64,000 nucleotides of DNA from G025836975 sp048751585 (GCF_048751585.1 NZ_JAZHOB010000011.1:105393-169392), one strand, 5' to 3'. Counted from the first letter of the stretch, positions 1 through 8,315 are shown. Notes: generated by a model not told the origin, from the letters alone. Numbers and translations are program-made.

Positions 1-147
1 ACCGTCCAGGCGCTGCAAGCCCAGCAAATGACCGCCATCGTCGACCACGGAAATAGTCACCGGCCATTGCTGCTGGACCGCGTGTTTTTCGGCGGCGGAC
101 AAAATCGCTTGGACATCGGCAAGGCTTAATACAGGCTTGGTTTTCAT
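1..147 (-). CDS. GlcG/HbpS family protein, 3' truncated by window edge
   Basis: The 49 visible codons run in frame from an ATG at 147 to the window edge, so this is the N-terminal part of a longer gene. The segment SLADVQAILSAAEKHA followed by VTISVVDDGGHLLGL matches the start of the GlcG/HbpS (DUF336) family. These are small proteins often linked to heme binding, or found beside glycolate and diol metabolism genes. The function cannot be told from this piece. It is divergent from the NlpC/P60 lipoprotein gene, with about 290 bp between the two starts. Only the family assignment is supported. Confidence 0.72.
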   Translation of the reverse strand, partial: MKTKPVLSLADVQAILSAAEKHAVQQQWPVTISVVDDGGHLLGLQRLDG

Positions 148-440
148 GCGTTTCCCTGGAAATGAATCAATTAATGACAATGAATAAGGAAGGTCGGAGT
201 TCGTTTCGGCCTATAGACTAGCCCGCCCCGCGCATGGAGTAAAGCCCCAACTTTTAGATAAAACTCCTTTACGCCAATGGCATGAACCGTTAAACTCCCG
301 GGATTGCTCACGTTCAGTTTGCGCAAAACCCGCTGTTTTTTAGTGGCAACTTGCCGTTAAATGTTATCGATTTGACCTCTATTTGATACAAAATCGAACA
401 TTCGGCAAGCTGGCTTTGTGCAAGCGAAAACCCTAAGACT
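148..440. other. Divergent intergenic region, no gene seen
   Basis: The 293 bp between the GlcG-like gene and the lipoprotein gene is AT-richer than its neighbours and should carry the promoters of both. I found no clear palindromic operator, terminator or small gene in it. Short ORFs on the minus strand here have no recognisable content. Confidence 0.5.
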
Positions 441-1091
441 ATGCCGCCGCAACGACTATTTCGCCTATCCCCGTACATCAGTTCCTCTACCTTCTTGCGC
501 GGCGCAAAGTCTGTGGTGCTTGTTGCGACGCTCGTATTGGCCGGCTGCGCCACCAATGCAAACAAGCAGCTTGCCGAAACCAATCCAAGCCGCATAGCAC
601 GCGACAACTATCTTTCCTACACGCAGTCCGATCCCCTGGGCAAGTATCTTTCGAACCAGGAACAGGCCTACTCCACCCCTCCCAAGACCACCCGGGCACT
701 GGCCAGCACCGCGCTAAGCGTGCTGGGCATCAAATATCGCTATGGCGGTGAAGCGCCCAATACGGGCTTCGACTGCAGCGGGCTGGTCATTTACGCCGCT
801 GAAAAATCCCTGGGACTCAAGCTGCCGCGCCGTTCGGCCGAAATCGCCCGGGAAGGCACATCGGTCAAGCGCGACGAACTGAAGCGGGGAGACCTGGTGT
901 TCTTCAACACCCGCGGCCACCGCTACTCGCATGTGGGTATTTATCTGGGCGACCGCAAGTTCGTCCATGCGCCTCGCAAAGGCTCGGTCGTACGCATCGA
1001 AGACATGGACATCGCCTACTGGAAAAAGCGCTACAACGGCGCCCGCCGACTGGCCAGCAACAACGCCACAGACATCCTGTCGGCCAAATAA
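441..1091 (+). CDS. NlpC/P60 family lipoprotein, peptidoglycan endopeptidase
   Basis: The 216-residue product has a hydrophobic N-terminal stretch ending in the lipobox LAGC, with the lipidated cysteine at residue 36. It should therefore be anchored to the outer membrane and face the periplasm. The C-terminal half is an NlpC/P60 cysteine peptidase domain: the nucleophile lies in FDCSGLV (C112), with histidines in SHVGIYLG (H164) and FVHAP (H176). The family cleaves the D-iGlu/meso-DAP bond in peptide stems, as Spr/MepS does in E. coli. The region between the lipobox and the domain is a short linker. It stands alone between a divergent gene and a convergent DUF2325 gene. No clear ribosome binding site was seen before the ATG. 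The exact substrate is not known. Confidence 0.9.
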   Translation: MPPQRLFRLSPYISSSTFLRGAKSVVLVATLVLAGCATNANKQLAETNPSRIARDNYLSYTQSDPLGKYLSNQEQAYSTPPKTTRALASTALSVLGIKYRYGGEAPNTGFDCSGLVIYAAEKSLGLKLPRRSAEIAREGTSVKRDELKRGDLVFFNTRGHRYSHVGIYLGDRKFVHAPRKGSVVRIEDMDIAYWKKRYNGARRLASNNATDILSAK

Positions 1092-1131
1092 AATAGGCGC
1101 AAGGGTTCTTCCGGGAACCCATGTGCGCTGG

Positions 1132-1554
1132 CTATCTTGGCCTTACGCGGCCGCCTGACATCCCACGCCCGCCACCGCCTTCAGCGGCCATCTGCTGCGC
1201 CCCCCTCTTCATCTGCTGATTGCCGCCCGCTTGCTGGGGGCTGGAACATGCTTCACAGTAGCCGCACTGATTCAAGGCCTGCTTCACGCTGCATACGGAA
1301 CGCCGGCAGGCCAACACGCGTATTCCGGCCTTTTGCGCCGCGGCCCGGAATGTCTTCATGACATTGTGGCCCAGGAAATCGGTAAGCAATATCAGCAACT
1401 CGGTGCCCGAGGGCAGTTGCAAGGTCTTTTTCTGATGAGAGGGATCGCGGCCGCTGATGTGGTGGCGGATGGCGATATTGTGACCCTTGAGCAGATCGGG
1501 GATATTTCCCAGGCGATCGGCTCCTACGACTACAGCGCTGACGAATTGGGACAT
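1132..1554 (-). CDS. DUF2325 family protein, probably iron regulated
   Basis: This 140-residue product begins with a Rossmann-like AVVVGADRLGN segment. It continues with HHISGRDPSHQKK and LLILLTDFLGHNVM, the pattern of DUF2325 proteins, whose function is unknown. The C-terminal part is cysteine-rich (CRRSVC, then CGYCEAC), which could bind metal. It ends in a low-complexity Gly/Gln/Arg tail. A near-consensus Fur-box-like sequence lies 35 bp before the ATG, so iron limitation probably induces it. It is convergent with the NlpC/P60 gene (40 bp between stops). ORFs on the other strand here have no recognisable content. Confidence 0.75.
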   Translation of the reverse strand: MSQFVSAVVVGADRLGNIPDLLKGHNIAIRHHISGRDPSHQKKTLQLPSGTELLILLTDFLGHNVMKTFRAAAQKAGIRVLACRRSVCSVKQALNQCGYCEACSSPQQAGGNQQMKRGAQQMAAEGGGGRGMSGGRVRPR

Positions 1555-1588
1555 GACGGCTCCAGAACAAGAAAAAGTGTTCCGTAAC

Positions 1589-1607
1589 GATAATCATTCT
1601 TATTATC
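1589..1607 (-). promoter_or_regulatory. Fur-box-like operator
   Basis: The 19-bp sequence GATAATCATTCTTATTATC matches the classical Fur consensus at 15 of 19 positions by direct comparison. It lies 35 bp upstream of the DUF2325 start, where it would overlap a promoter. This suggests repression by Fur with iron. No Fur gene is in the window. Confidence 0.7.
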
Positions 1608-1687
1608 ATTGTCAACAGAAAATAGACATGAATTATCCCTGGTCCAATTTCTTCCGGAGGCCCGCCCTCTCGCCCCCGGCCCGCCGT

Positions 1688-2638
1688 TCAGTCGGCTTTG
1701 GGGCTCTTGTCGATGGCTTCCTGAACGACTTCGCGGGTAAGTTCAGGGGCCAGCATTTCCAGCAGCACATACACGTAATCGCGCAGGAATACGCCTGATT
1801 TGACCGCCACGCGGGTGACATGGGTTCCGAACAAATGGCCGGCGGGCAGGCCCACCAGGCCCTTGTCGCGCCGGGGATCGAAGGCCATGCCCGCAATAAT
1901 CCCTATGCCCAGGCCGACGTCGACATATGTCTTGATGACGTCGGCGTCAATGGCTTCCAGGACGATGTCGGGAACGATATCCGCGGCGGCGAATACCTCG
2001 TCTATGGTTCCACGGCCCGAAAACGCGTGATCGTAGGTAACGATGGGGTACTGGGCCAACTGCTTCAGGGTGATCGCCTTGGCGGCGCTGGACGTAAGCT
2101 CGGCCAAAGGGTGGTCGGGCCGCACCACGATGGTGTGTTCCCAGGAATACACTGGCATGGCGGCCAGGCCGGGCGTCAAGGCCAGGGTTTCGGTGGCTAT
2201 GGCGACATCGGCCTGCTCGTGCAGGACCATTTTCGCCAAATGCGGCGGGTTCCCTTCCGCCAGCGAGACCCGGACCTTGGGAAAGCGTTCACGGAAAGCC
2301 GGGATGACCCGAGGCAATATGTAGCGTGCCTGGGCGTGTGTGCAGGCGATGGTCAGCCCGCCCTCGTCGCGCCGGGCGAATTCGTCGCTGACCTTTTTCA
2401 GGTTGTCGACCTCGCGCATGATGCGGTCGATGACCTGCGCCACCACGTGCCCCGGCTTGGTCAGCCCTTTTATGCGTTTGCCGTGCCGTTCGAATATCTT
2501 GACCCCCAGCTCGTCCTCGAATTCGATGATGGCTTTGGACACGCCCGGCTGCGACGTATACAGCGTGCGAGCCGCCTCGGTCAGATTGAAATTGCGCCGT
2601 ATCGTTTCGCGGACAAAGCGGAATTGCTGGAGATTCAT
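1688..2638 (-). CDS. CysB-type LysR transcriptional regulator
   Basis: The 316-residue protein has the usual layout of a LysR-type regulator. The N-terminal winged helix-turn-helix (about residues 1-60) contains TEAARTLYTSQPGVSKAI, and a periplasmic-binding-protein-like effector domain follows from about residue 90. The sequence is closest to CysB/Cbl, which sense O-acetylserine or sulfate status and activate sulfur assimilation genes; examples are SQPGVSKAIIEFEDELG and the effector-domain segment THAQARYILP. No sulfur gene is in the window, so a sulfur role rests on family knowledge. It lies 72 bp downstream of mmsA on the same strand. A terminator-like hairpin just before its start and its own TATAAT box suggest independent transcription. 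No Shine-Dalgarno sequence is visible. Confidence 0.88.
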   Translation of the reverse strand: MNLQQFRFVRETIRRNFNLTEAARTLYTSQPGVSKAIIEFEDELGVKIFERHGKRIKGLTKPGHVVAQVIDRIMREVDNLKKVSDEFARRDEGGLTIACTHAQARYILPRVIPAFRERFPKVRVSLAEGNPPHLAKMVLHEQADVAIATETLALTPGLAAMPVYSWEHTIVVRPDHPLAELTSSAAKAITLKQLAQYPIVTYDHAFSGRGTIDEVFAAADIVPDIVLEAIDADVIKTYVDVGLGIGIIAGMAFDPRRDKGLVGLPAGHLFGTHVTRVAVKSGVFLRDYVYVLLEMLAPELTREVVQEAIDKSPKAD

Positions 2639-2666
2639 AAAAAATAGCCCTATAGGAAGGGCTATT
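2639..2666 (-). terminator. Terminator of mmsA abutting the LysR start codon
   Basis: On the minus strand an 8-bp stem (AATAGCCC pairing with GGGCTATT, loop of 8) is followed directly by six T residues and then the ATG of the LysR gene at 2638. It fits a Rho-independent terminator for mmsA. A TATAAT box on the minus strand (2664-2669) would start LysR transcription inside the hairpin, so LysR transcripts would not contain the full stem. Confidence 0.65.
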
Positions 2667-2710
2667 ATATGTAATATAGAAATTAAAATATATTCTTTCT
2701 AGTTATAAGC

Positions 2711-4204
2711 TTACTTCATGGAAATGGTGGTGTTCACCCCTGAAGCATGAGCCGACCAGCGCGCGGTGACGGTCTTGGTCTGGGTCCAGAAATGCACCGC
2801 CTGCTTGCCGTTGGGGCCCAGGTCGCCAAGCTTGGACGCCCGCGATCCGGTAAAGCTGAACCAGGCGACCGGCACGGGAATGGGGATGTTTATGCCGATC
2901 TGGCCCACATCGATGTTGTTCTGGAAATAACGCGCCGCGCCGCCGTCCTGGGTAAAGACCGCCACGCCGTTGCCGTTGGGATTGGCATTGATGAACTCCA
3001 CCGCTTCTTCCAGGGTATCGACGCCCACCACGCCCAGCACCGGCCCGAAGATTTCCTCGCGATAGATCGACATATCGGACTTCACGCCGCTGAAGACGGT
3101 CGGCCCGACAAAGTTGCCCTTCTCGTAGCCCGGCACATTCAGATTGCGCCCATCCAGTACCAGTTCGGCGCCTTCATCCACGCCCTGCTGTATCAATCCC
3201 TCGACACGCTTCTTGGCGTTGGGGGACACCAGCGGCCCAAGATCCGCATCGCGATCGGAGCCTATGCTGACCTTGAGCTTCTTGGCACGCTCGATGAAAT
3301 CGGGCAGCCAATCGCGTGCCTCACCCACCAGGACCGCGACCGATGTCGCCATGCAGCGCTGTCCGGCCGCGCCGAAAGCGGCGCCTACCAGCTGGTTCAA
3401 GGCCACTTCGCGATCCGCATCCGGCAGGATGACGCAATGGTTCTTCGCGCCCATCATGGCCTGGCAGCGCTTGCCGGCCTCGGAAGCCCGGCGGTAGATG
3501 GCCGTGCCCACATGGGTCGAGCCGATGAACGAAATAGCCTTGATGTCGGGGTGGTCGCACAGGCCGTTGGCAATGTCGGGACCGCCATGCACCACATTGA
3601 GCACGCCGGGCGGCAGGCCGGCTTCCAGCGCAAGCTGGGCCAGCATCAGCGACGAGCTGGGATCCTGCTCGGACGGCTTCAATATGAAGGTGTTGCCCGC
3701 CGCGATGGCCATGGGGAACATGAAGCAAGGCAGCATGATGGGGAAGTTGAAGGCCGTGATGCCGGCGCACACGCCCAAAGGCTGGATCAGCGTGTAGACG
3801 TCGATGCCCGTGGCGGCGTTCTCGGCATACTCGCCAAGCTGCAGGGATGCCATGGCGCAAGCGTGTTCTATGACCTCCAACCCGCGCCCCACTTCGCCTT
3901 CGGCGTCAGGCAGGGTCTTTCCATGCTCCAGCGAAATCGATTTCGCCAGCGCGGCGGTGTTGTCGCGCACCAGCTTCTGCAAATTCAACATGATGCGGGT
4001 GCGCGCACCCTGGCTGGTGCTGCGCCATTTCTGGAAAGCCTCTTTGGAATTGGCCACAACCATATCCAGTTCTTCCCTGGTCGCAAAAGGCACTTGCGCA
4101 ACGACTTCCTGCGTCGCGGGATTGATGACGTCCCGCCACTCGGTGGTCTTGGACTGCACAAGCTTGCCGCCGATAAGCAGCGGGATACGGGGTACGGCAC
4201 TCAT
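2711..4204 (-). CDS. mmsA: Methylmalonate-semialdehyde dehydrogenase (CoA-acylating)
   Basis: The 497-residue protein is an aldehyde dehydrogenase of the MmsA group, which converts methylmalonate or malonate semialdehyde plus CoA and NAD+ to propionyl-CoA or acetyl-CoA in valine, beta-alanine and inositol breakdown. The catalytic cysteine lies in GQRCMATS (C284) and the oxyanion asparagine in AFNFPIMLP (N153). The segment FNFPIMLPCFMFP and the absence of the usual glutamate general base fit MmsA rather than hydrolytic dehydrogenases. A good AAGGAGA ribosome binding site precedes the ATG. It follows the solute-binding-protein gene by 101 bp on the same strand, so the two may share an operon for uptake and oxidation of a branched-chain or amide compound. 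Confidence 0.93.
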   Translation of the reverse strand: MSAVPRIPLLIGGKLVQSKTTEWRDVINPATQEVVAQVPFATREELDMVVANSKEAFQKWRSTSQGARTRIMLNLQKLVRDNTAALAKSISLEHGKTLPDAEGEVGRGLEVIEHACAMASLQLGEYAENAATGIDVYTLIQPLGVCAGITAFNFPIMLPCFMFPMAIAAGNTFILKPSEQDPSSSLMLAQLALEAGLPPGVLNVVHGGPDIANGLCDHPDIKAISFIGSTHVGTAIYRRASEAGKRCQAMMGAKNHCVILPDADREVALNQLVGAAFGAAGQRCMATSVAVLVGEARDWLPDFIERAKKLKVSIGSDRDADLGPLVSPNAKKRVEGLIQQGVDEGAELVLDGRNLNVPGYEKGNFVGPTVFSGVKSDMSIYREEIFGPVLGVVGVDTLEEAVEFINANPNGNGVAVFTQDGGAARYFQNNIDVGQIGINIPIPVPVAWFSFTGSRASKLGDLGPNGKQAVHFWTQTKTVTARWSAHASGVNTTISMK

Positions 4205-4305
4205 TTACGTCTCCTTGGCGCATTCATGATGCAAAATACAAATTAAGGCAATCGCGGAACGCCCATGCGCCAGTACAGCGAGCATGGGGCATGCCCGGAT
4301 CAGGT

Positions 4306-5517
4306 TCAGCTTTTCTTGACCAGAGGGCATGTCGAGCTGGACAAAGGCTGGAACGCCTCGGCCGCGGGTATTGTGGCCACCAGCTTGGACAAGTCCCATT
4401 CGCCCTTGGATTCCGCCGGCGTTTTCACCTCGTACAGATACATATCGTGTATTACACGGCCATCGGGGCGGATGGACGCGTTATGCATGATGGGATCCTT
4501 GATGGGAAGCTCGCGCATCTTGTCGGCCACTACCTTGCCGTCCGTGGACTGCGTCGCGGCGACGGCCTTCAGGTAATGAAGCACGCTGGAATACACGCCG
4601 GCCTGCGTCATGGTCGGCTTCAGGCCACCGAAGGCCTTGGCGAAGCGATCGGACCAGGCACGCGTGCCGTCGTCGAAGTCCCAATAAAAACCGTCCACAT
4701 AGGTCAGGCCCTGGGCATTCTCCAACCCCAGCGCACGCAAATCGGACAGGAATATCAGCAGCGAAGCCAGGCGCTGCCCGCCTGCCACAATGCCGAACTC
4801 GCGCGCCTGCTTGATGGCATTCACCACGTCGGCCCCGCCATTGGCCAGCGCCACGACCTGGGCCTTGGAGCTTTGCGCCTGAAGCAGATAAGAAGCGAAG
4901 TCAGGGACATTCAGGGGATGCAGCACCGACCCCACCACCGTCCCGCCCAATTCCTTGACCATGTCTTCGGAGCCCTTCTGCAACGAATGGCCGAAGGCGT
5001 AATCGACGGTAATGAAGAACCACGACTTGCCGCCCTTGTTGACCATGGCCCGCACGCCGCCGACCGACTGGGAATAGACATCGAACATCCAGTGAAAGCC
5101 CACCGGCGAGCAACTGTCGTTGGTCAGGCCCGTGGTGGCGGGCCCGGAAAACATCACGACCTTGTTCTTTTCCTTGGCGATGCCCTGCACGGCGAGCGCC
5201 ACGGCGGAATTGGTCAGGTCAGCAATGGCACTGACGCCCTCGCGGTCGAACCATTCCCGAGCCTTGGCGGCGCCCACATCGGCCTTGTTCTGGTTATCGG
5301 CCGACACCAGCTGGATGTCCATGCCCTTGCATTCGGCCGCCAGGCAATCGGCAATCGCCAGCTTGGCCGCCGCCACCGAACCGGGCCCGCCCATCGAGGC
5401 ATAGGTGCCGGACATATCAGTCAGGATGCCGATCTTTACAGGCGGCGCCTTGGCGGCGGCGCCAGCGGCCACCCCCATGCAAAGGCTGGCCGCCAGGGTA
5501 AGCGTAAATTTCTTCAT
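4306..5517 (-). CDS. ABC transporter solute-binding protein, branched-chain amino acid/amide type
   Basis: The 403-residue product has a Sec signal peptide ending near AAGAAAKA and a type I periplasmic binding fold (Peripla_BP_6) with IGILTDMSGTYASMGGPGS near the start and KSWFFITVDYAFGHSLQ in the middle. Family members capture amino acids, amides, urea or aromatic acids for high-affinity ABC uptake. No permease or ATPase genes lie beside it, so it is an orphan here. It is clearly related to the second solute-binding protein at 62131-63342: both have 403 residues and share KSWFF.T.DYAFGHSL and RPDGRV/REDGRV-type segments. Its neighbours are mmsA downstream and a divergent LysR gene, which could be its regulator. 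Confidence 0.9.
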   Translation of the reverse strand: MKKFTLTLAASLCMGVAAGAAAKAPPVKIGILTDMSGTYASMGGPGSVAAAKLAIADCLAAECKGMDIQLVSADNQNKADVGAAKAREWFDREGVSAIADLTNSAVALAVQGIAKEKNKVVMFSGPATTGLTNDSCSPVGFHWMFDVYSQSVGGVRAMVNKGGKSWFFITVDYAFGHSLQKGSEDMVKELGGTVVGSVLHPLNVPDFASYLLQAQSSKAQVVALANGGADVVNAIKQAREFGIVAGGQRLASLLIFLSDLRALGLENAQGLTYVDGFYWDFDDGTRAWSDRFAKAFGGLKPTMTQAGVYSSVLHYLKAVAATQSTDGKVVADKMRELPIKDPIMHNASIRPDGRVIHDMYLYEVKTPAESKGEWDLSKLVATIPAAEAFQPLSSSTCPLVKKS

Positions 5518-5705
5518 GGCTAGTCTCCGATCTTTATAGTTTTAGTGCATCTGGGAGCATGATGGCGGAATAGTTTTGCCTGCAAAACCACCTGTCCGGC
5601 CCATATTGCGCCGCTCCTTGGCACTTTTGCAGTGTAGTTGTGTAAAAAACTTATTTCCACGACAATATTTGCACATTCATTGCTAAAAAATGCACAACAA
5701 ACTCG

Positions 5706-6626
5706 ATGCTCGATTGGGACGGCCTGCGGTATTTCCTTGAAGTCGCGCGCACCTCGCGCGTCAGCGCGGCGGCCCTGCGCCTGGGCGTGCAGCACAGCAC
5801 CGTTTCACGCCGCATCCAGGCCCTGGAACGCGAGCTGGGCACCCTGCTGTTCGACAAATCCAAAGCCACGGGCTTCACCCTGACAGAGGACGGCCTGCGC
5901 TTTTTCGCCTATGCCGAGCAGATGGAGGGCGCGCTGATCAATGCCCGCGAAGACATCCTGGGGCAATCCCAAACCCTGTCCGGGCACCTGCGCGTAGGCT
6001 CCACCGAGGGCTTCGGCAACTATGTCCTGACACCGCTGATGGTGGATTTCCAGCGGCGCTATCCGGCCATCACCCTGGACATCATGCCCGTGCCGCGCTT
6101 CATAAGCCTGTCCAAGCGCGAAGCCGATATCGCGATATCGCTGGAGCGCCCCCAGCGCGGCCCCTATCTATGCACCAAGCTGCTGGACTATTCGCTGAAG
6201 CTGTACGGCAGCACCGATTACCTGGCGCGCAGCGCGCCCATACGAAGCCTGTCCGACCTGGGCAAGCACAGCTTCATAGGCTATGTGGAAGAACTTCTGT
6301 TCAGCGACCGCCTGCGCTACCTGGACGATATCGTCGCCACCGACCGCGTCATCTTCAAAAGCACCAGCGTCATCGCCCAATACCACGCCGCCCTGCAAGG
6401 CCAGTCGCTGACCATTCTGCCCTGCTTCATGGCCGCTCAGGACCCGCGCCTGCGCCCGGTGCTTGACGATGAAATCGTCGTAACCCGCAGTTTCTGGATG
6501 CACTGCCACGAAGACCTGCGCCACTCCAACCGAGTGATGGCCCTGTGGGACTTTTTGAAAAAATCCGTGCAATTGAATACGCCGTTGCTGCGTGGTGAGG
6601 CGAATAGCTTGCAATACCTGCCCTGA
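5706..6626 (+). CDS. LysR-family transcriptional regulator
   Basis: The 306-residue protein starts with a LysR helix-turn-helix (SAAALRLGVQHSTVSRRIQALERELG, about residues 19-44) and continues into a LysR substrate-binding domain (GHLRVGSTEGFG onward). It is divergent from the solute-binding protein and mmsA genes across 188 bp, the usual geometry for a LysR regulator and its targets. I infer that it controls that transporter and dehydrogenase pair. The effector is not known. The intergenic region is AT-rich on the LysR side, but I could not single out a clear operator. Confidence 0.88.
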   Translation: MLDWDGLRYFLEVARTSRVSAAALRLGVQHSTVSRRIQALERELGTLLFDKSKATGFTLTEDGLRFFAYAEQMEGALINAREDILGQSQTLSGHLRVGSTEGFGNYVLTPLMVDFQRRYPAITLDIMPVPRFISLSKREADIAISLERPQRGPYLCTKLLDYSLKLYGSTDYLARSAPIRSLSDLGKHSFIGYVEELLFSDRLRYLDDIVATDRVIFKSTSVIAQYHAALQGQSLTILPCFMAAQDPRLRPVLDDEIVVTRSFWMHCHEDLRHSNRVMALWDFLKKSVQLNTPLLRGEANSLQYLP

Positions 6627-6676
6627 GCACAGCGCTCGTGCCACTCCCGCAGAGGCTGCTTAATTAGTTGTGCCGC

Positions 6677-6705
6677 TTGATTAGGAAACGATTGTTTCCT
6701 ATAAT
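6677..6705 (+). promoter_or_regulatory. TetR-gene promoter with operator filling the spacer
   Basis: A TTGATT -35 box (6677-6682) and a TATAAT -10 box (6700-6705) are separated by exactly 17 bp. The perfect inverted repeat TAGGAAAC-GATT-GTTTCCTA (6682-6701) fills that spacer, so a bound repressor would block RNA polymerase. The predicted transcription start falls on or next to the A of the ATG at 6712, and no ribosome binding site is present. This points to a leaderless mRNA. Confidence 0.75.
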
Positions 6706-6711
6706 AATCCC

Positions 6712-7320
6712 ATGAATCAAAAAACCGAAGTTCCTGTCGGCCCTGGTCGGCCTCGCGAGTTCGATACGAATGCTGCCCTGGACAAAGCAATCACTCGCTT
6801 TAGCGAATATGGGTACCACGGCACCTCCATCTCGGACCTGAATGCATGCCTGGGCTTGACGTCAGGCAGCATCTACAAGGCATGGGGCGACAAGCGGGGG
6901 CTTTTTCTAGCGGCGCTTGATCGCTACATGACACAGCGCAGCAAAGCGATTGCTGCTTGCTTGGCCAGCGAGCTTTCCGGCAAGAAAAAAATCGAGCTTC
7001 TACTTACTCAGTATGCGCTACTGAGTAGTGAAGTTGCCGGCCGCACCGGATGCTTGGTTATTGAGAGTGCCGTTGAACTTGCTTTGGCCGACAAGGAGAT
7101 TTCCGATTTGATCGCTGCACAGCAGACTAAACAAGAAGAACAGTTCCTGCGCCTCATTGAAGAAGGTCAGATGGACGGTTCCATTCGTACGGAGGTCAAT
7201 GCCGCCAGCATGGCGAAGCTCCTCCTGGCACTTCAACAAGGTATGCGGATACTCGGGAAAACAGGATCAGACACCAGCGCTATGCTCGGAATGGTTGCCG
7301 AGTTAATGCGCTTGCTCTAA
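6712..7320 (+). CDS. TetR/AcrR-family transcriptional repressor
   Basis: The 202-residue protein has a TetR-type helix-turn-helix in the first 60 residues (the recognition part is TSISDLNACLGLTSGSIYKAWGDKRGLF) and a C-terminal ligand-binding domain of the TetR_C type. It probably represses itself and the following alpha/beta hydrolase and YdcZ genes. A full operator sits in its own promoter, and a half-conserved copy lies before the hydrolase gene. The inducing molecule is not known. The start is taken as the ATG at 6712 because the first helix follows at normal distance. The absence of a leader sequence is unusual for this organism group. Its codon use is less GC-rich than that of the neighbouring core genes. 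Confidence 0.9.
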   Translation: MNQKTEVPVGPGRPREFDTNAALDKAITRFSEYGYHGTSISDLNACLGLTSGSIYKAWGDKRGLFLAALDRYMTQRSKAIAACLASELSGKKKIELLLTQYALLSSEVAGRTGCLVIESAVELALADKEISDLIAAQQTKQEEQFLRLIEEGQMDGSIRTEVNAASMAKLLLALQQGMRILGKTGSDTSAMLGMVAELMRLL

Positions 7321-7333
7321 AAAATTTCATCAA

Positions 7334-7354
7334 TTAGGAAACGATCAATTCCAT
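7334..7354 (+). promoter_or_regulatory. Second TetR operator-like site, one conserved arm
   Basis: The sequence TTAGGAAACGAT before the hydrolase gene is identical to the left arm and spacer of the TetR operator at 6682-6701. The right arm (AATTCC against GTTTCC) is only partly kept. It lies 15-35 bp upstream of the hydrolase ATG, where binding would give weaker repression of the downstream genes. Confidence 0.6.
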
Positions 7355-7368
7355 TTTAGGGAGCAGTT

Positions 7369-8313
7369 ATGAGTATTCATTCAAAACAAGCCGAGCATGT
7401 CGGTGCGGATTTCATGATGCGTACGGATTTCTGGCAACGATTTCGCCATGCCAGCGCTCGGGTTGGTGACGTCAACCTTCATTACGTGGAGGGGGGCGAA
7501 GGCCCTCCCGTTCTACTGATTCCGGGCTGGCCACAGAGCTGGTATGCATGGCGCTACGTGATGCCCCAGCTGGCTGACGCCGGTTATAGGGTCATTGCAG
7601 TCGATCCTCGAGGTATGGGGGAAAGTGACGCGCCAGCGGGTAATTACGATATGGCCACAGTCTCCACTGAACTGCACCATTTTGCAGCGAAGATCGGGCT
7701 GTTCGAGAACGGACCAATCGATGTCGTGGGACACGACGTAGGCAGTTGGATCGCCTATGCATGGGCCGCTGATTGGCGCTCCGACATTCGTCGCGTCGCA
7801 ATGTTTGACGCTCTAATACCGGGACTTTCAGCAGCGCGCAGTGATCTGCCCGCCGAGGAGGCAAACCTGCGCAGTTGGCATTTCTCTTTCAACCAACTCG
7901 ATGAGCTTCCTCGGTTACTAATAGCTGGGCGCGAAGAGGTTTTTCTAACTTGGCTGTTTCGCGCGAAAGCGCTTCAGCCCTGGGCAATTACAACCGAAGA
8001 CATCGCGATCTATGCGCGTCAGCTAGCGGCTCCCGGGGCATTGCGAGCGGTAACCGGCTACTACCAGTCAGCGCTTTCACCCGCGGGAGTTGCCGCAAAC
8101 CGCCGTCGCGCCGAGAAGCGACTAGACATTCCAGTGCTGGCTGTGGGAGCAGAGCGAGGAGTCGGAGACCGTATCGTGGATGCATTGAAGTCTTTGGCGG
8201 ACGATGTGCAAGGTGACGTGATCTTGAACGCCGGACATTTCCTTCCAGAAGAGGCTTCGAATCACGTATCTGAACTGCTGGTGGATTTTTTCGGCAAGCG
8301 GCAAGGGAAATAG
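7369..8313 (+). CDS. Alpha/beta hydrolase, epoxide hydrolase/dehalogenase type
   Basis: The 314-residue protein has an alpha/beta-hydrolase fold. The nucleophile elbow is GHDVGS, so the nucleophile is an aspartate (D123) as in epoxide hydrolases and haloalkane dehalogenases, not a serine. The oxyanion segment is PGWPQ, close to the HGxP of epoxide hydrolases. The catalytic histidine is probably in NAGHFLPEE (H290), with an acid before it. The cap region lies between about residues 150 and 230. An AGGGAG ribosome binding site precedes the ATG. It is followed after 2 bp by the YdcZ gene and preceded by a TetR gene, which suggests an inducible detoxification cassette. The substrate is unknown. 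Confidence 0.88.
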   Translation: MSIHSKQAEHVGADFMMRTDFWQRFRHASARVGDVNLHYVEGGEGPPVLLIPGWPQSWYAWRYVMPQLADAGYRVIAVDPRGMGESDAPAGNYDMATVSTELHHFAAKIGLFENGPIDVVGHDVGSWIAYAWAADWRSDIRRVAMFDALIPGLSAARSDLPAEEANLRSWHFSFNQLDELPRLLIAGREEVFLTWLFRAKALQPWAITTEDIAIYARQLAAPGALRAVTGYYQSALSPAGVAANRRRAEKRLDIPVLAVGAERGVGDRIVDALKSLADDVQGDVILNAGHFLPEEASNHVSELLVDFFGKRQGK

Positions 8314-8315
8314 CG

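Noticed and set aside
1231..1587. 118-residue plus-strand ORF opposite the DUF2325 gene
   Set aside because: The minus-strand frame matches DUF2325 and has a Fur-box-like site; this frame has no content of its own.
2747..4246. 499-residue ORF antisense to mmsA
   Set aside because: It mirrors the full length of mmsA, has no family-like segments, and arises from high GC in the third codon position. mmsA has all catalytic motifs.
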